The notes under the pieces: model-generated
What the model saw: the letters and a program-made list of their open reading frames with translations, nothing else
Told to the model about the DNA's origin: nothing
The model's database searches: none
Origin: Lenzites betulinus
Taxonomy: Eukaryota > Basidiomycota > Agaricomycetes > Polyporales > Polyporaceae
Assembly: GCA_022264855.1 (NCBI GenBank)
Contig: JABYQU010000041.1
Coordinates: 124,001 to 188,000, forward strand
Direction of reading: 5' to 3'
DNA: 64,000 nt
Made by a program: the position numbers and the translations under genes
In this document: piece after piece, positions 11,745 to 24,008 of the stretch
Numbering within the stretch: position 1 is the stretch's first letter
Layout: each line of letters opens with the position of its first letter

Positions 11745-11955
11745 GATCATCGACGGTGGGGTCACTGCAAGGTGGGGGCACACGCGGGTCTAGAAAACAA
11801 CACTCCAGTCCAAAGCCACAGGAACACATCGCCACATTGTCGCGATGCTCACTCGTATGTCATCCTCGCCGGAGAGGTTCTCTGCGGCCACTGGCGGTGG
11901 CCCAGGAGTCTGCAAGTGCTTGGTATCATGGACGTGCGGGCACCACACGACACCG
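11745..11955. repeat. Spacer repeat, copy A
   Basis: Matches 17731-17872 by eye: GATCATCGACGGTGGGGTC against GATCGTCGGCGGGGGGGTC, then GTCTAGAAAACAACACT against GTCTAGACGACACT, GGAACACATCGCC against GGAACACACCGCC, and ATGGACGTGCGGGCACC identical at both ends of the match. Copy A holds a roughly 70-base segment (about 11860-11925) missing from copy B. Differences are mostly CG in copy B against TG, CA or AA in copy A. It marks the downstream end of the tandem duplication unit. Confidence 0.65.
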
Positions 11956-12113
11956 GATTCGACTAAGTTTTCGACAATTCTGCTAGTGTTCGGCTCAGGG
12001 ACGTCTGGGTCAACAAGGTCTTGTATGAACTGGATGTTTTGCAGAATCACAGACTCGGAGCCTGGAGGGCAACGCGAACAGCCTGACTCGTTGCGAGAGG
12101 TGCTTATCGGCAT
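11956..12113 (-). pseudogene. 5' remnant of a second NAF1 copy
   Basis: The minus strand reads SVILQNIQFIQDLVDPDVPE and PNTSRIVENLVESG, clearly a diverged copy of NAF1 residues SVIPQDLQLIQDLVGEIPE and PSTSKIIETPVDSD. An ATG is still present at 12113, but the N-terminal residues have changed and the similarity stops near 11956, where it runs directly into the spacer repeat. None of the Gar1/Naf1 core remains, so this is a broken fragment. Confidence 0.82.
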
Positions 12114-12475
12114 TGCGCGAAGGACAAGCGCCCGGAACGCGCTGTCACGAACACGTGCATTTGGTAACGGTGCCCCTGTCGCGTCGACACCACTCGCGCG
12201 CCGCCGAGACTACTTACCACTACCACTACTTGACATTCTTGCACGTTTCTTGCGGGGAGACGCATTAAGAGTTGATTGTATGGTATATGTTTCTTCTCGT
12301 TACACTTTGACTGAAACGCTGACCAGACTGAGATATAGGACCCCCCTGAGGCCTTGAGCCACATAGCAGCCCGAACTACAGTCTATGAACGGACTCTCAT
12401 TTGTCGACTGTAAATCACCTACTCCTATGTTTCTAATAACTCGCTAAAGTATGGAGCAAACTTGCAGCAGCGAAT
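12114..12475. promoter_or_regulatory. Bidirectional promoter region, copy B
   Basis: Second copy of the NAF1/oxygenase intergenic region, similar to 10874-11205 up to about 12360. The remaining 115 bases up to the oxygenase ATG at 12476 have no counterpart in copy A. In this copy the oxygenase side drives a complete gene and the NAF1 side is dead. Confidence 0.55.
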
Positions 12476-15400
12476 ATGGATCCCAACGGTGCTGCGGCGA
12501 CAGGGATAAATAACGAAGGATGCGAAGCCAAGAGTGATGGTGTAATCTTAGAGCGTGCGTGGATATACCTTGGACCATTCTGTCTTCACTCCGCCATCAT
12601 CGTTTTAACAATACGTGCGGTGCAGATATCGCACGCCTGCCGCAGAACCCCAGTGGTCCGTCGAATGGCGTATTGTCCCAGATCAAAGACCAGGCAGATG
12701 CCAACACTACAGTCGAAGAGATTACCACCATCGACGAAGACCCACCACTACAGACACAGAGCGAGGCTACCGGCTCAGATGAAAGCAAAAAGGTGAAGGA
12801 GGACATTGGGCGCAAGCAAGGAAACGAGCACATTAATCAAAATGTCGGGGATGAGGGCGAAGGCCTCGAGGAAGATGACGGTGACGATGGCGACGAGGGT
12901 GAAGAGGACGATGCGAGTGAGGACAAAGCCCAGGACGAGGACATTTTGGCCCCGTCGGATATTAAGGTAAACCCTCTCAAGGTAGCAACACTTTCTACTA
13001 ACCAGATACAATCATTGCATATCAGGGGGAACTGGCAGGAATACTGGGTGGGGACCTCGAGTTTGCTGGCACGTTCTCATTCAACAAAACATACCCAACG
13101 GCCCCGAATCCCGCACTCAATATTGACGGCCTCGGAACCATTGGTCTTCCTCTCAGTACACGCGACGCCGCTGCTATCAAGTCGTGTTCTGAGCAAGCGC
13201 CATTCGGAAAGGTAGATCAAACGATTGTTGACACCTCTGTCCGAGACACATGGGAGATCGACGCAGCAAAGGTGGTATCTCCGTTTTTGTTGACTTGAAC
13301 CTGCATTTATCCCTCCTCCATGATTTCAGGTGCACTTCGCGAACGATTCATGGGAACTATTCATGCAACAGACGGTCCGTGACGTATGTGAAGTTCTCGG
13401 AGTCAACTTTGCCGCAAGCAAGCCACGAGCTGAACTGTACAAACTCCTATTGTACGAGACGGGCTCCCAGTAAGTGCACACATACACACATTCTTATGAC
13501 TTTGTTTGACTTCTGTATCTCAGTTTCCTGCCTCACGTCGAGTACGTTAGTCTCAATCATTGCGTATTTCTAAGCACTAACATCCAACAGCACGGAGAAG
13601 GTCAACGGTATGTTTGCTACAATTGTAGTCGTCCTGCCATCCAAGTTTACTGGCGGAACTGTGCACGTCAAACATGGCGATCTTCACTCGGAGTACGACT
13701 CAAGCGGTGGCAGCCTAACGAACACGTCTGTCCTGGCGTGGTATACTGACGTGGAACATGAAGTGAAAGCAATCACCAGCGGCTATCGACTCGCGCTCTC
13801 TTTCAATCTCATCCATACCACAGACGCGCTACGTCCGGCGATGAACGCAAGCAGTCTACCCTTCCAGCTGCAACATGTGCTTCGTTCATGGAGTCGTGCG
13901 GATGATCGTTCCGACGCCCCGCACAAGATCATCCACCTGTTGGGTCATAAGTACTCCCTTGCCGCCCTCTCCGGCAGTGCACTCAAAGGTGTCGATGCCC
14001 ATCTAGTCGCCATCCTGGAAGACATCGGCAAACGCTATGGCATTCGCCTTGGCCTTGCTAATCTCGTATGTACCGAGAGGGGCAGTGCACAAGATAACGG
14101 AAATCATGGGCGTAGACGGCATGGATGTGGCTGGTGCGACTCCTCGTCAGACTTCGATGACGACCATGACGACTACGACGTCGATATGGAAGAAGTTGAC
14201 GAGACAAACGTGGACATCGATCATTTGGTCGATTTGGATGGAAGGCTCATTCGAAATCGCATTGACTGTGATCTCGAGACCGAAGTCATTCCCGAAGAGT
14301 TGGTGGAGGAAATCACAGCTGAAGCGTTCGATGATGAGGAGTACGAAGGTTATCAAGGCAACGTAAGTTTGTTATGAAATTGTTGTGTGGGACACCACTT
14401 AACTCGCTTGTCCCCCCATAGTACGCCGGTTCTCTGGAGCGCAGTGGGTATATCTCGTCCACGTCTGCAACTAAGTACTGATCTCTCTCCCTGGTAGTTT
14501 ACCGCCGAACCGTGCTTGTTATGTGGCCTGCATGGGCACACCTCGACATTATCAGCGGTTCTGAGGGCATCGCATATGCGTGCCAGAAGCTCCGGGAGTC
14601 AAACTCACCACTGCCGACTACCGAAGAGACAGAGCTGACGGAAGTCATTCTGATTCGAGCCGGCGTCGAGCACAGCGCGTCGGTGGTCAACAGTGTATGC
14701 CTCGCAGCTATACGATGGAAGGACCTCACGCTTTGGTTCCGTGCCGTGAAGGCTTGCGACGCTGAGAGGTCAGTGCGTACGATCGGGGAGGAGCACCTCT
14801 TTCTTGCTATCTACAGCTTCGGCTTCTCTGACGTCAAACCTTGGTACGGTGACCTACTTCTGACTCTGATACACAATGCTCACGGTGACACAGTTTGGAG
14901 CATGTATTTGAACAAGACCCCTCGAGCGTCAGTGTACTGCAGTTCTTGGAGAACTTTGAGACCTCGGTCACCTCTCGGAACTCTGAACAGCTGACAGACG
15001 CTACCAAGCACTGGGTGGTGGAACAGCGCACGAAACGGCTAAACGCTTTGAATAAGGTCGAAAAGGACGAATACAAGACGCTAACTAGCTTGGCTTTCAA
15101 GTACGGAGGCGTTCAGTACTTTGAAAATAAGTGAGCACCAAGCGGCATTCTTACCATGATGCAATATAATGACGACCATCTGTAGCGTTCTACCTTTGAT
15201 TAAGTCAACCGCAGACAGCGCCGCATTGTTAGAATATGTGACATCGCTTCACAGTGACGAGAGCATACCTGCCGAGGCCCGCTTACGCACGGCGAAGGAC
15301 CTAATGGTGGCTGCAATAGCGAAATTCGACTTCTATGCTACTCCCCCGGAGGCCAATCCCAGCAACTACTCTTACGCCTATGTGAAGCCCACCGCGGAAC

Positions 15401-17188
15401 CCGGCCAAGTAGAGCGTGCGAAGGCATACATCAAGGCATCTCTTGAGCTGGGCTGTGACGATGTTTTCCCTGCCGCCGTGGATAAACTCTTGGCTTTTTC
15501 GGGCCAGCCTAGCGAGACCGTCATTCGTCGCGTCAAGAACGTTCTCACACCTCTTGTGACCTACGCACAGGAGATATGCCATACAGCTCTTGGCGGTCTC
15601 TCACCTTCCGCTCTGAGCAGGTTGTCTACAAGTACTAGCTCGCTATACGTCCAAGCGACGCTGGCTAGTCCTCAATCTCTTCTTGTTGCCGAGGTTCCCC
15701 ATCTCGTCCAAGCGCTCATCGCGAGCAGCCAACCCGGTACCCCTGTGACTGAGTCAGTGATCACCCAGATGTTGTATATCTTTATGCTCATCGTTAGTTT
15801 CAGAAACATCCGGAAACTGGAAGGCCTCGATTGGGATAGCACTGTCTTGCGCGCCATCATTCAAGAACTCGTCGACAAGCGACAGGAGATAGACTCTACC
15901 CGAGTAACTTTGGACCCTATCCTCTTGCGTCTCCTCAAGACCTATGTCAACGCTATCACGCTGCAGAGAGACCGCTACTGGAGCGCGCAAACGGCCCCAA
16001 AGCCTGCAATCGACGCCCTGGAGTTCTGCCTCGCTCTCGGGCTTCCCGACGCTTGTAATGTCGTGATTGGGCGCATCTTGAATCCCCCGAAGCTCGACGA
16101 CCACTACATCAAAGAGCAACTCGCGCCCCTCGTCCCGGACATACGTGCGGTTCTCATCAAATACAAGCAGCCGCTCACTTCGGAACCATTCGCGACCGTT
16201 TTTCGGAAGACGATACTGTACTGGGTGCTCAAGGTAATGGGATCGCGCCCGCCTGACGTTTCGGCGTCGCTGCTCGCGAACCTGAAGGCGTGGATGTGCA
16301 AATGCAATATCTGTGTCGGCGTCCGCGCGTTTCTCAATGAGAAGTCCGCCGAAATTAGGAGCTGGGAGCGAATCGGCGCGCCATCACGGAAGCACGTCGA
16401 GATCTACTTGTCCCGGTACGCACGCCAGATCGCTACGTACGACACCATCCGGAGCAGCCCACAAGGCATCACGGTGAGTGTCTGTCGCCGCCAGCATGTT
16501 GAATTTCGATTGATGGTGTTCTTGTATGTAGGTGGTGAAGACAAAGGCGATCATGGGCCCCGCCAAGTGGGCGCACGCGCAGGCCGAGGGTCAAAAGCTA
16601 CTAAAGAGCATCGCAAGCGATGACGACGAGCTGCGAGCGATCCTCGGCGCTGAGGCTTACCCGCAGATCATCGCTGGACTCGCAGGGCATCCAGCCGCCA
16701 CCGCAAGGTCGACTACCAACGCCCCAGTCACGAGCGCTGCGGGTACGAGGACCAACGCGCCCATCGCGAGTGGCAGTTCCGCGGTAGCTCCTCGTGCGGC
16801 CGCGGCCGTGGCGCCACCCGCTCCTCCTCCTGCGCAGCCCATCGCTCCTCCCATGACGCACAACAATCCTCGGCTGCCAGTGGCGACACCAGTAACGCTC
16901 CCGCACGCTCCCGGAGGGGTGCCAGCAGCAGCCTCTGCCGCCGTGGCGGGCCCTCCCCAGAACTTCCAGGCTTTCTACGCCACCCAGGCCCCAGCTGCAG
17001 CAGCTCTTTCTGGTACGCAGCCCGCCGCCCATGTGGCTCAGGCGGGGCCGTCCAGCGCAGGGCAGGGAAGCGCATCGATCCAGTCCGCGGGGGCCACAGG
17101 CGCGAAGAGGCCGGACGACGCGGACCACGGGCAGAGGAAACGGAGGAAGATGGCGTACAGCGAGGAGGACGTCATTGACTTGACTTGA
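12476..17188 (+). CDS. Large 2OG-Fe(II) oxygenase-domain protein with C-terminal SUMO-interaction motif
   Basis: Multi-exon gene of an expanded fungal family with a prolyl-4-hydroxylase-like domain; substrate unknown. An acidic N-terminus (exon 2, about 12635-12966) is followed by GELAGILGGDLEFAGTFSF (from 13029), EQAPFGKVDQTIVDTSVRDT and KLLLYETGSHFLPHVDTEKV. HVD supplies the first His and the Asp of the iron site; DVEHEV (about 13751) is the likely distal His and SGYRLALS the 2-oxoglutarate Arg. The metal site therefore looks intact. After an acidic insert (about 14150-14360) come WPAWAHLDIISG and a long helical region (about 14890-16480). The tail is Ala/Pro-rich with a basic cluster RKRRK and ends EEDVIDLT, a canonical SUMO-interaction motif, at the very C-terminus. 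A nuclear, SUMO-linked role is inference. A truncated duplicate of the 3' end sits at 11229-11518. Confidence 0.85.
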
Positions 17189-17730
17189 GTGGCGCGGGCT
17201 CCCCGCGGACGGTGTGAAGTATATACTTTCCTATTGCTCGTAATGCTTCTACATATAGCGACTTCTATGGTTCCCGATGTTACTGTTCACCGTAATCTAC
17301 TTGTATTTGCAGCCGGGCTCGCGCACTTGGTGCGCGAAGTCATCTCTTATTCCTGCTCTATCATTCATAGATTCAGTCCCTCATTCCAAACGCCAACCCG
17401 GACGCCATGCCTGGTCAAGGTCCAATTGGCCTCCAAGTGCTTGGCAGCCTGTATGATAATGAAGTGCTCGGTCCGAGGATTCGACAAGCACCGCCAGTCA
17501 TCACTCCCCGGACGCGCCTGCCTCGGTGCGGGAGGGTACCTAGCGACCTCGCTGTGCGCAATATCGGACAGGGTCCTGGCCCTGAGCGTCGCTCTCCCGC
17601 ACCGAGGCAGGCGGGCAGGGGCGCCCCCAGGTCGCAGCCCGCCCGCGGCGCCCCACTCGCTGCCCCGGCGGCAGATTATTGAATGTGCAGCGGGGGCGGC
17701 TCGACGATCGCGGCAGGCACCCTAAACCGT

Positions 17731-17872
17731 GATCGTCGGCGGGGGGGTCGCGGCGGCGTCGGGGGAAACGCGCGTCTAGACGACACTCGGTCCGGCGCCA
17801 CGGGAACACACCGCCGCGCCGCAGCGCGCCGCTCGCGCGTACATGATACATGGACGTGCGGGCACCGCGCGT
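17731..17872. repeat. Spacer repeat, copy B
   Basis: Second copy of the sequence at 11745-11955, placed downstream of the complete oxygenase gene as copy A lies downstream of its remnant. It is very GC and CpG rich. Similarity ends near 17872, which should be the outer boundary of the tandem duplication. Confidence 0.62.
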
Positions 17873-19870
17873 CGTGCTGGCGGAGCAAGCCTGCTGGCCC
17901 GCCGACGGCGGCGCGAGCCTCTTATGGGCAAGAGGCTGGAACTAGGCAAAACTCACAGACTGATCTACAAGACTTCTCATCTCTTCGCACACGAGCGATC
18001 GGGGCACGGAGTTACGACCAATAGAGTCGCGACGGTCGCCAGCGGTCGCCTCCTATGTTCGCATCCCGCGGCTGCGTCCCGCCGCGTCCGACTGGCGGCT
18101 AGAAACCGACGGTTACTACGGGGTGTACGTTATTTTATGCGGTCGGGGACAGAACTGGGCATCAGCCGACTCACGCCTGGGACCGTCAGGGAGCGACGTG
18201 GCGGGGGCGAGGGCGAGGGCGGCGAGGGAGCAGCCGCGGCTGGCTATCGGCCGTCGAAGGCTGTCCCGCCTCCTTACAGCGCTCAGGCCTCAGGCTTCAG
18301 GGCTGCCCGGAGGCATCCTCCGGATGTGCGAATTCGGGGCGCTTGAAATTGAGAGGCGAGTGTGCTAATATTTGATAGTCGATATATGGGACTAGCCTGG
18401 GGGCCTGTGCAGGGCAGCCCGTTACTGGGGATGGGCCGCTACAGACTTCAAAGCATTGGAGCCATATCGTGGCGACGCACGTCTTCTAGCGGCGGAGACG
18501 TGCTAGATGTAAGGCGTGCGCAGCAACGTCAGTATGTTTGGTTATTCGATGGGCTGAATGGGGACCGTACACGCCGCTGCGTGAGACTGCATGCCGTATG
18601 CGGGCCTGGGTTCTGACGCCGTGCTGACGGGTAGCAGTTTGCGCGCAAGAAATGGCGTCTGCCGCTATCGAGCAGCGGCCAACCGCGCTGCCTGCAGACG
18701 TCCAGTCTGATGGGAGAGGTTGTGCCGGCGAATTTCCACCCTCGCATAGTAGCGACATCATCGATGATCCCGGACGATGGTGTACGGCAAAATGCATCAA
18801 GCTCAGGAGTACTCGTGGAGCTTATGAGGAAAGATTGACAACGTAAATACCTTAACCTCCGCAGGGTCGACACGTCGATGGAGAACGCTCGCGGCTCGGG
18901 GCCTTGGGCCCAGGGACGCATTAGGTTGTGTCGGCGAAAAAATATTCCCAGGGAAGCCTGTCGCTGCAGTCATCAGCGAGGCTTGCAACGTCCATCTTCG
19001 GTCGTGCCCGCTTCGTCCGGTCGGGATGGATGGCGAAGACAAGAGTGAGATATGATCGTGGAACGATTGGCTGAGATGCTTCCAGCTGGCTGGAGAGGAG
19101 TGATGTGAAATCGGAGCTGCTAGCAAGAGAGGGCTCGACGAGCGCCCCGCGGGGTGGCGGCTGCACGCGGCGCCCCTGGTCACGGTCCTCCTTGGACTGA
19201 AACTTGACCCTCCCCCGATTCCGCTCAGACTGGCCGTCCGGAAGGCTTCAGCAGCACATGCTGAATATTTCACAGCGCAATTAGAACATGAAATCTGCGC
19301 GAAAGAGTGCGATTTCCGGGAGTCGTACGCGTTCGCCTGTCCGGCTTTTGCGCAGCGTTAACCTCCTTCCGTCAGAAAGGGCTCCGAGTCTATATGCACC
19401 CACATCCGCGCTTAATGTCGTTCTCGACCGCACAAAACCCAGGCGTCCCCGTCCAACGACCCCATTCGTTGCCGGGCACGAGGACTGCCAGCTCGCCTAT
19501 CGGCGGGGAGTTCTGATCCCCCCGCGTGCGCTTTTGGAACCGAGCATTCATAGTTTATGCCCGATGGATGCCAGTCTTGGTGACCATCAGCTCAACTTTG
19601 AATTGGATCCGTGTGCGCGGGCTCCTCCGTGCTCCCCCTTTTTCCAAGGCATTCTCCATGGACCCTGCTTCTGGAAATCTGCGCTCCCCGAATATCGATT
19701 CCTCCGGAGCGCTGCGTTGCCGCACGCGCATCCTACCGTTCCCGTGTCAAGCGTTCGAAACTTAAAGCCCGTGCGCACCGGTGGCATTCCCCACATTGGG
19801 CCCCCCAACCTCTGTCACCCAGAGTTCTAGGCTTCCTTGTCCACGGTCGTTGATCCTACCTCCTCCCACA
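17873..19870. other. Intergenic, no gene recognised
   Basis: About 2 kb of GC-rich sequence with several open frames on both strands (for example minus 18803-19273 and plus 19288-19830). None shows a domain, a signal peptide or a convincing exon chain. I see nothing I can support here. Confidence 0.5.
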
Positions 19871-22036
19871 ATGGCACCCCTCGATGGAACGTGAGTTGTC
19901 CTCGTCGCCTATGACTGTCGCGCGGACGTTACTCACACTCCACTTTACAGTATGGGTCCGCTCCTCATCGGAGTCATCATCTGCGCTGTGTAAGCCCGTC
20001 GATCCCAGAATGTTGTGTGCTAGGAGTCGGGGAACTCATGGTTGGATTATGATGCCGTTCAGATTCTACGGAGGTATGTGTTGTCTGGTCCATATTGTTT
20101 GAGCTCTCTAACGCCTGCCGCCCCTCCATAGTCTCCCTCTCGCAGATGTACTACTACTATACCCGCTATCCACGCGACCCCATGTACCTGAAGGTCTTGG
20201 TACGTAACTGCGGACATCGACCTTGTGCACTCTCCCATACCCCGTCATAGGTAGCTGCTGTGTGGTGTACGGACACCGTCCATCAAGTAAGTTATTCCAC
20301 ATATCGATTGCCCCTGAGTTCTAACGATGGTCCGCAGGCAATGATATCACATAGTGGTATGTTAGGCTTATCTGGCACAATGCATTGTGCTCATCCGATC
20401 GACAGTATACTGGTATCTGGTATCCGAGTACGGCAACCCCGAGGCAGTCGGTCTGCTTTCCCCGTACGATCGTCCCTGTACTCGGACCGATATTTACGTA
20501 CTCACACGTCGTATCTAGCACCATAATTCCAGAGGTCTTCTTCCAGGTACGCTATGTGACGACCAAGGATGCGATCGTAATTACTGAGCGTCTTCCTGCA
20601 GGCGTTCACGGGGCTATTCGTCCAAAGGTACGGCTATTTTTGTCCTCTTTCACAATGATTTCTCACTATTCACCAGCTTCTTCGCCGCTCGTGTGTGGAG
20701 GCGTAAGTCAATCGTTTGTTAACCCCTTCCTGTTCTCATAAAGTGGTGAATAGTGAGCGGACGTCGGCCATACATTGTGATCCCCGTGGTGCGTATTTTA
20801 TACGCGCGCGTGCCTTTTTACATATCTGACTAACATTGTGTAGATTGCATTGATCCTCGCCGAGTTCTGTACGTACTTTGACATAGTTAGCTGAACGCCA
20901 GCTAACGATTCCATCGTCGCGCACTAGCTGTGGCCATGGGTGAGTGCTTGTGTATACATAATTATAGCACATACGCTAACGATGCTTCCATCTGAATAGC
21001 ATATGCGATCCAGGCGTACGTTTCCTCTGGACCTTGCGTTACAAGATACTAACGATGCGCTCGCTCCAGTCTGTCTTTCTCGACCTTCCTTGACCTGTCC
21101 AAGATCAAGGTAGCCTTCATTCGTGACCCTTTGCTGCACCCTATTGATGATATCTCCACAGGCCTTGTCAATCAGTATCAACGCATTCGCAGCCGCCGGA
21201 GACGTGGTCATTGCCATTGTTCTGTGCACCATCCTGCAGACCTCCAAGACGGGCTTCGAGAAGTGAGTGAAGCCCCGTTGCTCTCTGCCATCATAGCACG
21301 ATGTTGACCATCGTAATCTTCATAGGTCTAACCTATTGGTCAACCGGTTGGTACGTGTGCCACATCCTCCTACCGTTGTGACAGGGACTTACGACACCGT
21401 AGATCATCTTCTCTGTCAACACAGGCCTGTTGACGAGGTACGTCCAGCAATAGATGACACCCTGAATTGAGCTCACCACCCGCGCGGGACCTACAGTATA
21501 TGCGCATGCATGTCACTCATCACCATCCTCGCTCTGCCGAATACTTTCGTTTACATCTGCTTCTTCTTCCTCATCGGCCGTCGTACGTCTCTCGTTTGTT
21601 CCGTCCTCGTTCGCCCAGTCACACTCATCGCGTGACTATGTACAGTTTACTCCAACTCGCTGATGGCCACGCTCAATGCGCGCAAGGCACTCAGGGACAA
21701 GTCGACGATCCACGACACATCCCTCTCATTACGCGACATGCCTGCGTCCGCGGTCTCTGCGAACCTTTCGCCCTTCAGCCCAGTACGTCGCGGTGAATAC
21801 TCCTCATGCCACAATTAAACTAACCGCCTTCTGAATAGAAACTCACTCGTGACCATGCTCAGAGTGGCATCGCGATCCGCATCGATACCACCCAAGACAC
21901 GCAGCACGACGACCAAGACGTGAGTGTGAGCTTTCAATGCGAACCCTCAGGTTCTACTGGCTAGGCTCAACTGACGTCTCAGTCGCAGTCCGCCAAGTAC
22001 GGCAGCTCAGATAAGCATGGCGCAGAGGCGGTCTAA
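19871..22036 (+). CDS. DUF6534-type multi-pass membrane protein
   Basis: Seven-helix-like membrane protein of a family greatly expanded in mushrooms; function unknown. The tiny first exon MAPLDG joins TMGPLLIGVIICAV, then an 11-base exon (20063-20073) gives FYG, followed by VSLSQMYYYYTRYPRDPMYL, VAAVWCTDTVHQ and VYWYLVSEYGNPEAVGL. Later exons carry FFAARVWR, PYIVIPVIALILAEFSVAMA, IKALSINAFAAAGDVVIAIV and the family hallmark YSNSLMATLNARKALR (about 21650-21690), followed by a hydrophilic tail to the TAA at 22034-22036. At least twelve short introns. Exon edges in the 20440-20640 part are uncertain. The first residues and the NSLMATLNAR motif make the family call confident. Confidence 0.85.
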
Positions 22037-24008
22037 GTGCGGCCCAGTATCCGCGCGGCCGCCTGAGTGGCAAGCGCGATGTATCACCACCGAAGGCATG
22101 CCGTGGCCGCGGCCCTCTATACCACACTATACAGCGCAGCGGCCCCGTAGGCACCCTTCCTCTTCTTGCTGCGCTGTCCGCAATTCTGCACGCTGCCCCG
22201 GACCGGACCTAGAGATCCCCTATCCGCTGTCAACCTCGCCTTGTTCCCTGGCGCCCTCGGGCTGGCGACGGCCTCGCGTCCGGCGCGTGCAAAGTGTACA
22301 TACAGGTTGGTCGGTTGTCTGCTTCGCGACTTGTTGTCAGGTCAGGTTCCCCCCGCCGCGCTCGCTCGTTTTTACCCTTGCTGTCCTTGTTCTTCACCCC
22401 GGCGCCGTGTTAGATTAGACCCCCAGACTCGGAGTCGGAGTCGCATCCATCCACACCATCAACAAGTAGTAAATATGTTCTCCATGTAGTATCACGTAAC
22501 CACCAAAATCTGATATCCACACGTTGTCACTGTCCCCGAGTCGGCCTCGGGCCGTTTGGATGCAGCGCGCATCTCTACTGGCCATGGCGCGTGGTGGGTG
22601 GGCACATGTAGGTGCTCCGGTGTCTTGTTCACTCCGGCCAGTGCAGAGTGGCTATTTCTTCACTCCGTGAGCTCCACTATTCTCCCCGCGATATCGTTTA
22701 ACTCATGCTTTGCGCGTTGCTAAGCGTGCGCCAAATCAGTGGCCCGAGTTCATCTCCGGAGGGTGCGACCGCCTGCAGGCCCCCGTAGTGACATTGTACG
22801 TATACATTGCCTTCGCACTTACGGGATTTCTCACCCGCGTTTACGGAACTTTTCTGATATGAGAGATAGCGAAGAGATTGAAATTCGCTCTATTGGACAG
22901 GTGCGAGAACGGCTGGTACGCTAATTCCCAATCGCCATACTCACGAAGCTCGGGAAACAATGTCAGACTGTCAACAGCAAAACGCTCATTGCACGCGACG
23001 ATGGACGAACTCAAGTGTGTACGTACTCCGTCATGGCAGTTCTGCGATGCCCAGGACCAGGAACTGTGTCAGTCTGAGTATTAGCCGAAGGGACTCGGAC
23101 CTCCTGGACGCCTCGAGCTCTAGGCTCCGAACGAAGTATCGCGCCACGCCATACGCACCATGGCTTGCACGCTCCGGAATAGCACCATGCCCCCCAGACT
23201 CAATCAGCATGGGCTACCCTTCAACGTACGACGCAGGCGTTCCCTCGGGCTGATTCTCCGCAACGTCCATTGTCGCGGCATACGTCTCCGCATCCCGTCA
23301 GCACATCCATGCCCGCGATCCCACCATCTGTCCATCTGCCAGCCGCAGGCTTGGAACAGCACCCATCGATTTGCGGCCTCTACCTTCCCTCCGGCCACAC
23401 GTACCTTCCAGCAGACGTCAAGGGCGGCACTCACACCAATCTTCTGACCCGTGCTATCTTTGGCGGGCGTTCCGCCCAACAACGGGAAAGCCATCATATA
23501 TCACAGACCAAGCCGGTCGAACTTCGTCCATTTGCCATCGAGGAAGCACACCGGGGCTTGTGCAGACGCGGAGCGATATCGTTGCACATTGCGCAGCCCA
23601 GAAACTGTATGGTGAACAACGCGGAATACAATGCGTGTGATACGCACCGGGGCTTCGCAGATGGGCGCAGGACGCTGGGATTGCGGAACTTGCCGCGGCG
23701 AAGTTCCACCACGACGGCAATGTGGAGAAGCGCACGGCCGCCATGCAGGAAGTTCAACTCGCCCCGACTGTCCTCGTAGGTTCTGCCACCGGCCTCCTAT
23801 GGAATACCCATTGCCATATGGTTGCGGAAAGATGCTAAGTTGCAGGGGGTTGCCCGAGTATCGCCATATCCCTGGTGAACGGAATAGTATACACTGTCTA
23901 ATGGATCGTAAAAGTATTAATAGCCATCATTAACGCGCGCCGGGCACCGCGTCGCCCTCGCCTGTCCCTGCAACTCTGATGTGAATAGGGTCGTGCCTCC
24001 AAGCCCGC
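22037..24008. other. Convergent intergenic region, no gene recognised
   Basis: Nearly 2 kb between the 3' ends of the DUF6534 and DUF6533 genes. Several open frames overlap at 23200-23930 on both strands without a recognisable product. It is too long for two 3' UTRs, so a degraded gene may be hidden at 23200-23900, but I cannot name one. Confidence 0.4.

Noticed and set aside
11790..12113. 107-residue minus-strand frame as an intact small gene
   Set aside because: Only its first half matches NAF1; the rest runs into the spacer repeat, so it is a truncated fragment, not a gene.
18803..19273. 156-residue minus-strand frame
   Set aside because: No domain, no splice partners, no start context; composition looks non-coding.
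23200..23930. Overlapping open frames that might be a gene between the two DUF genes
   Set aside because: No frame or spliced combination gives a recognisable domain, and the longest frames on the two strands shadow each other.
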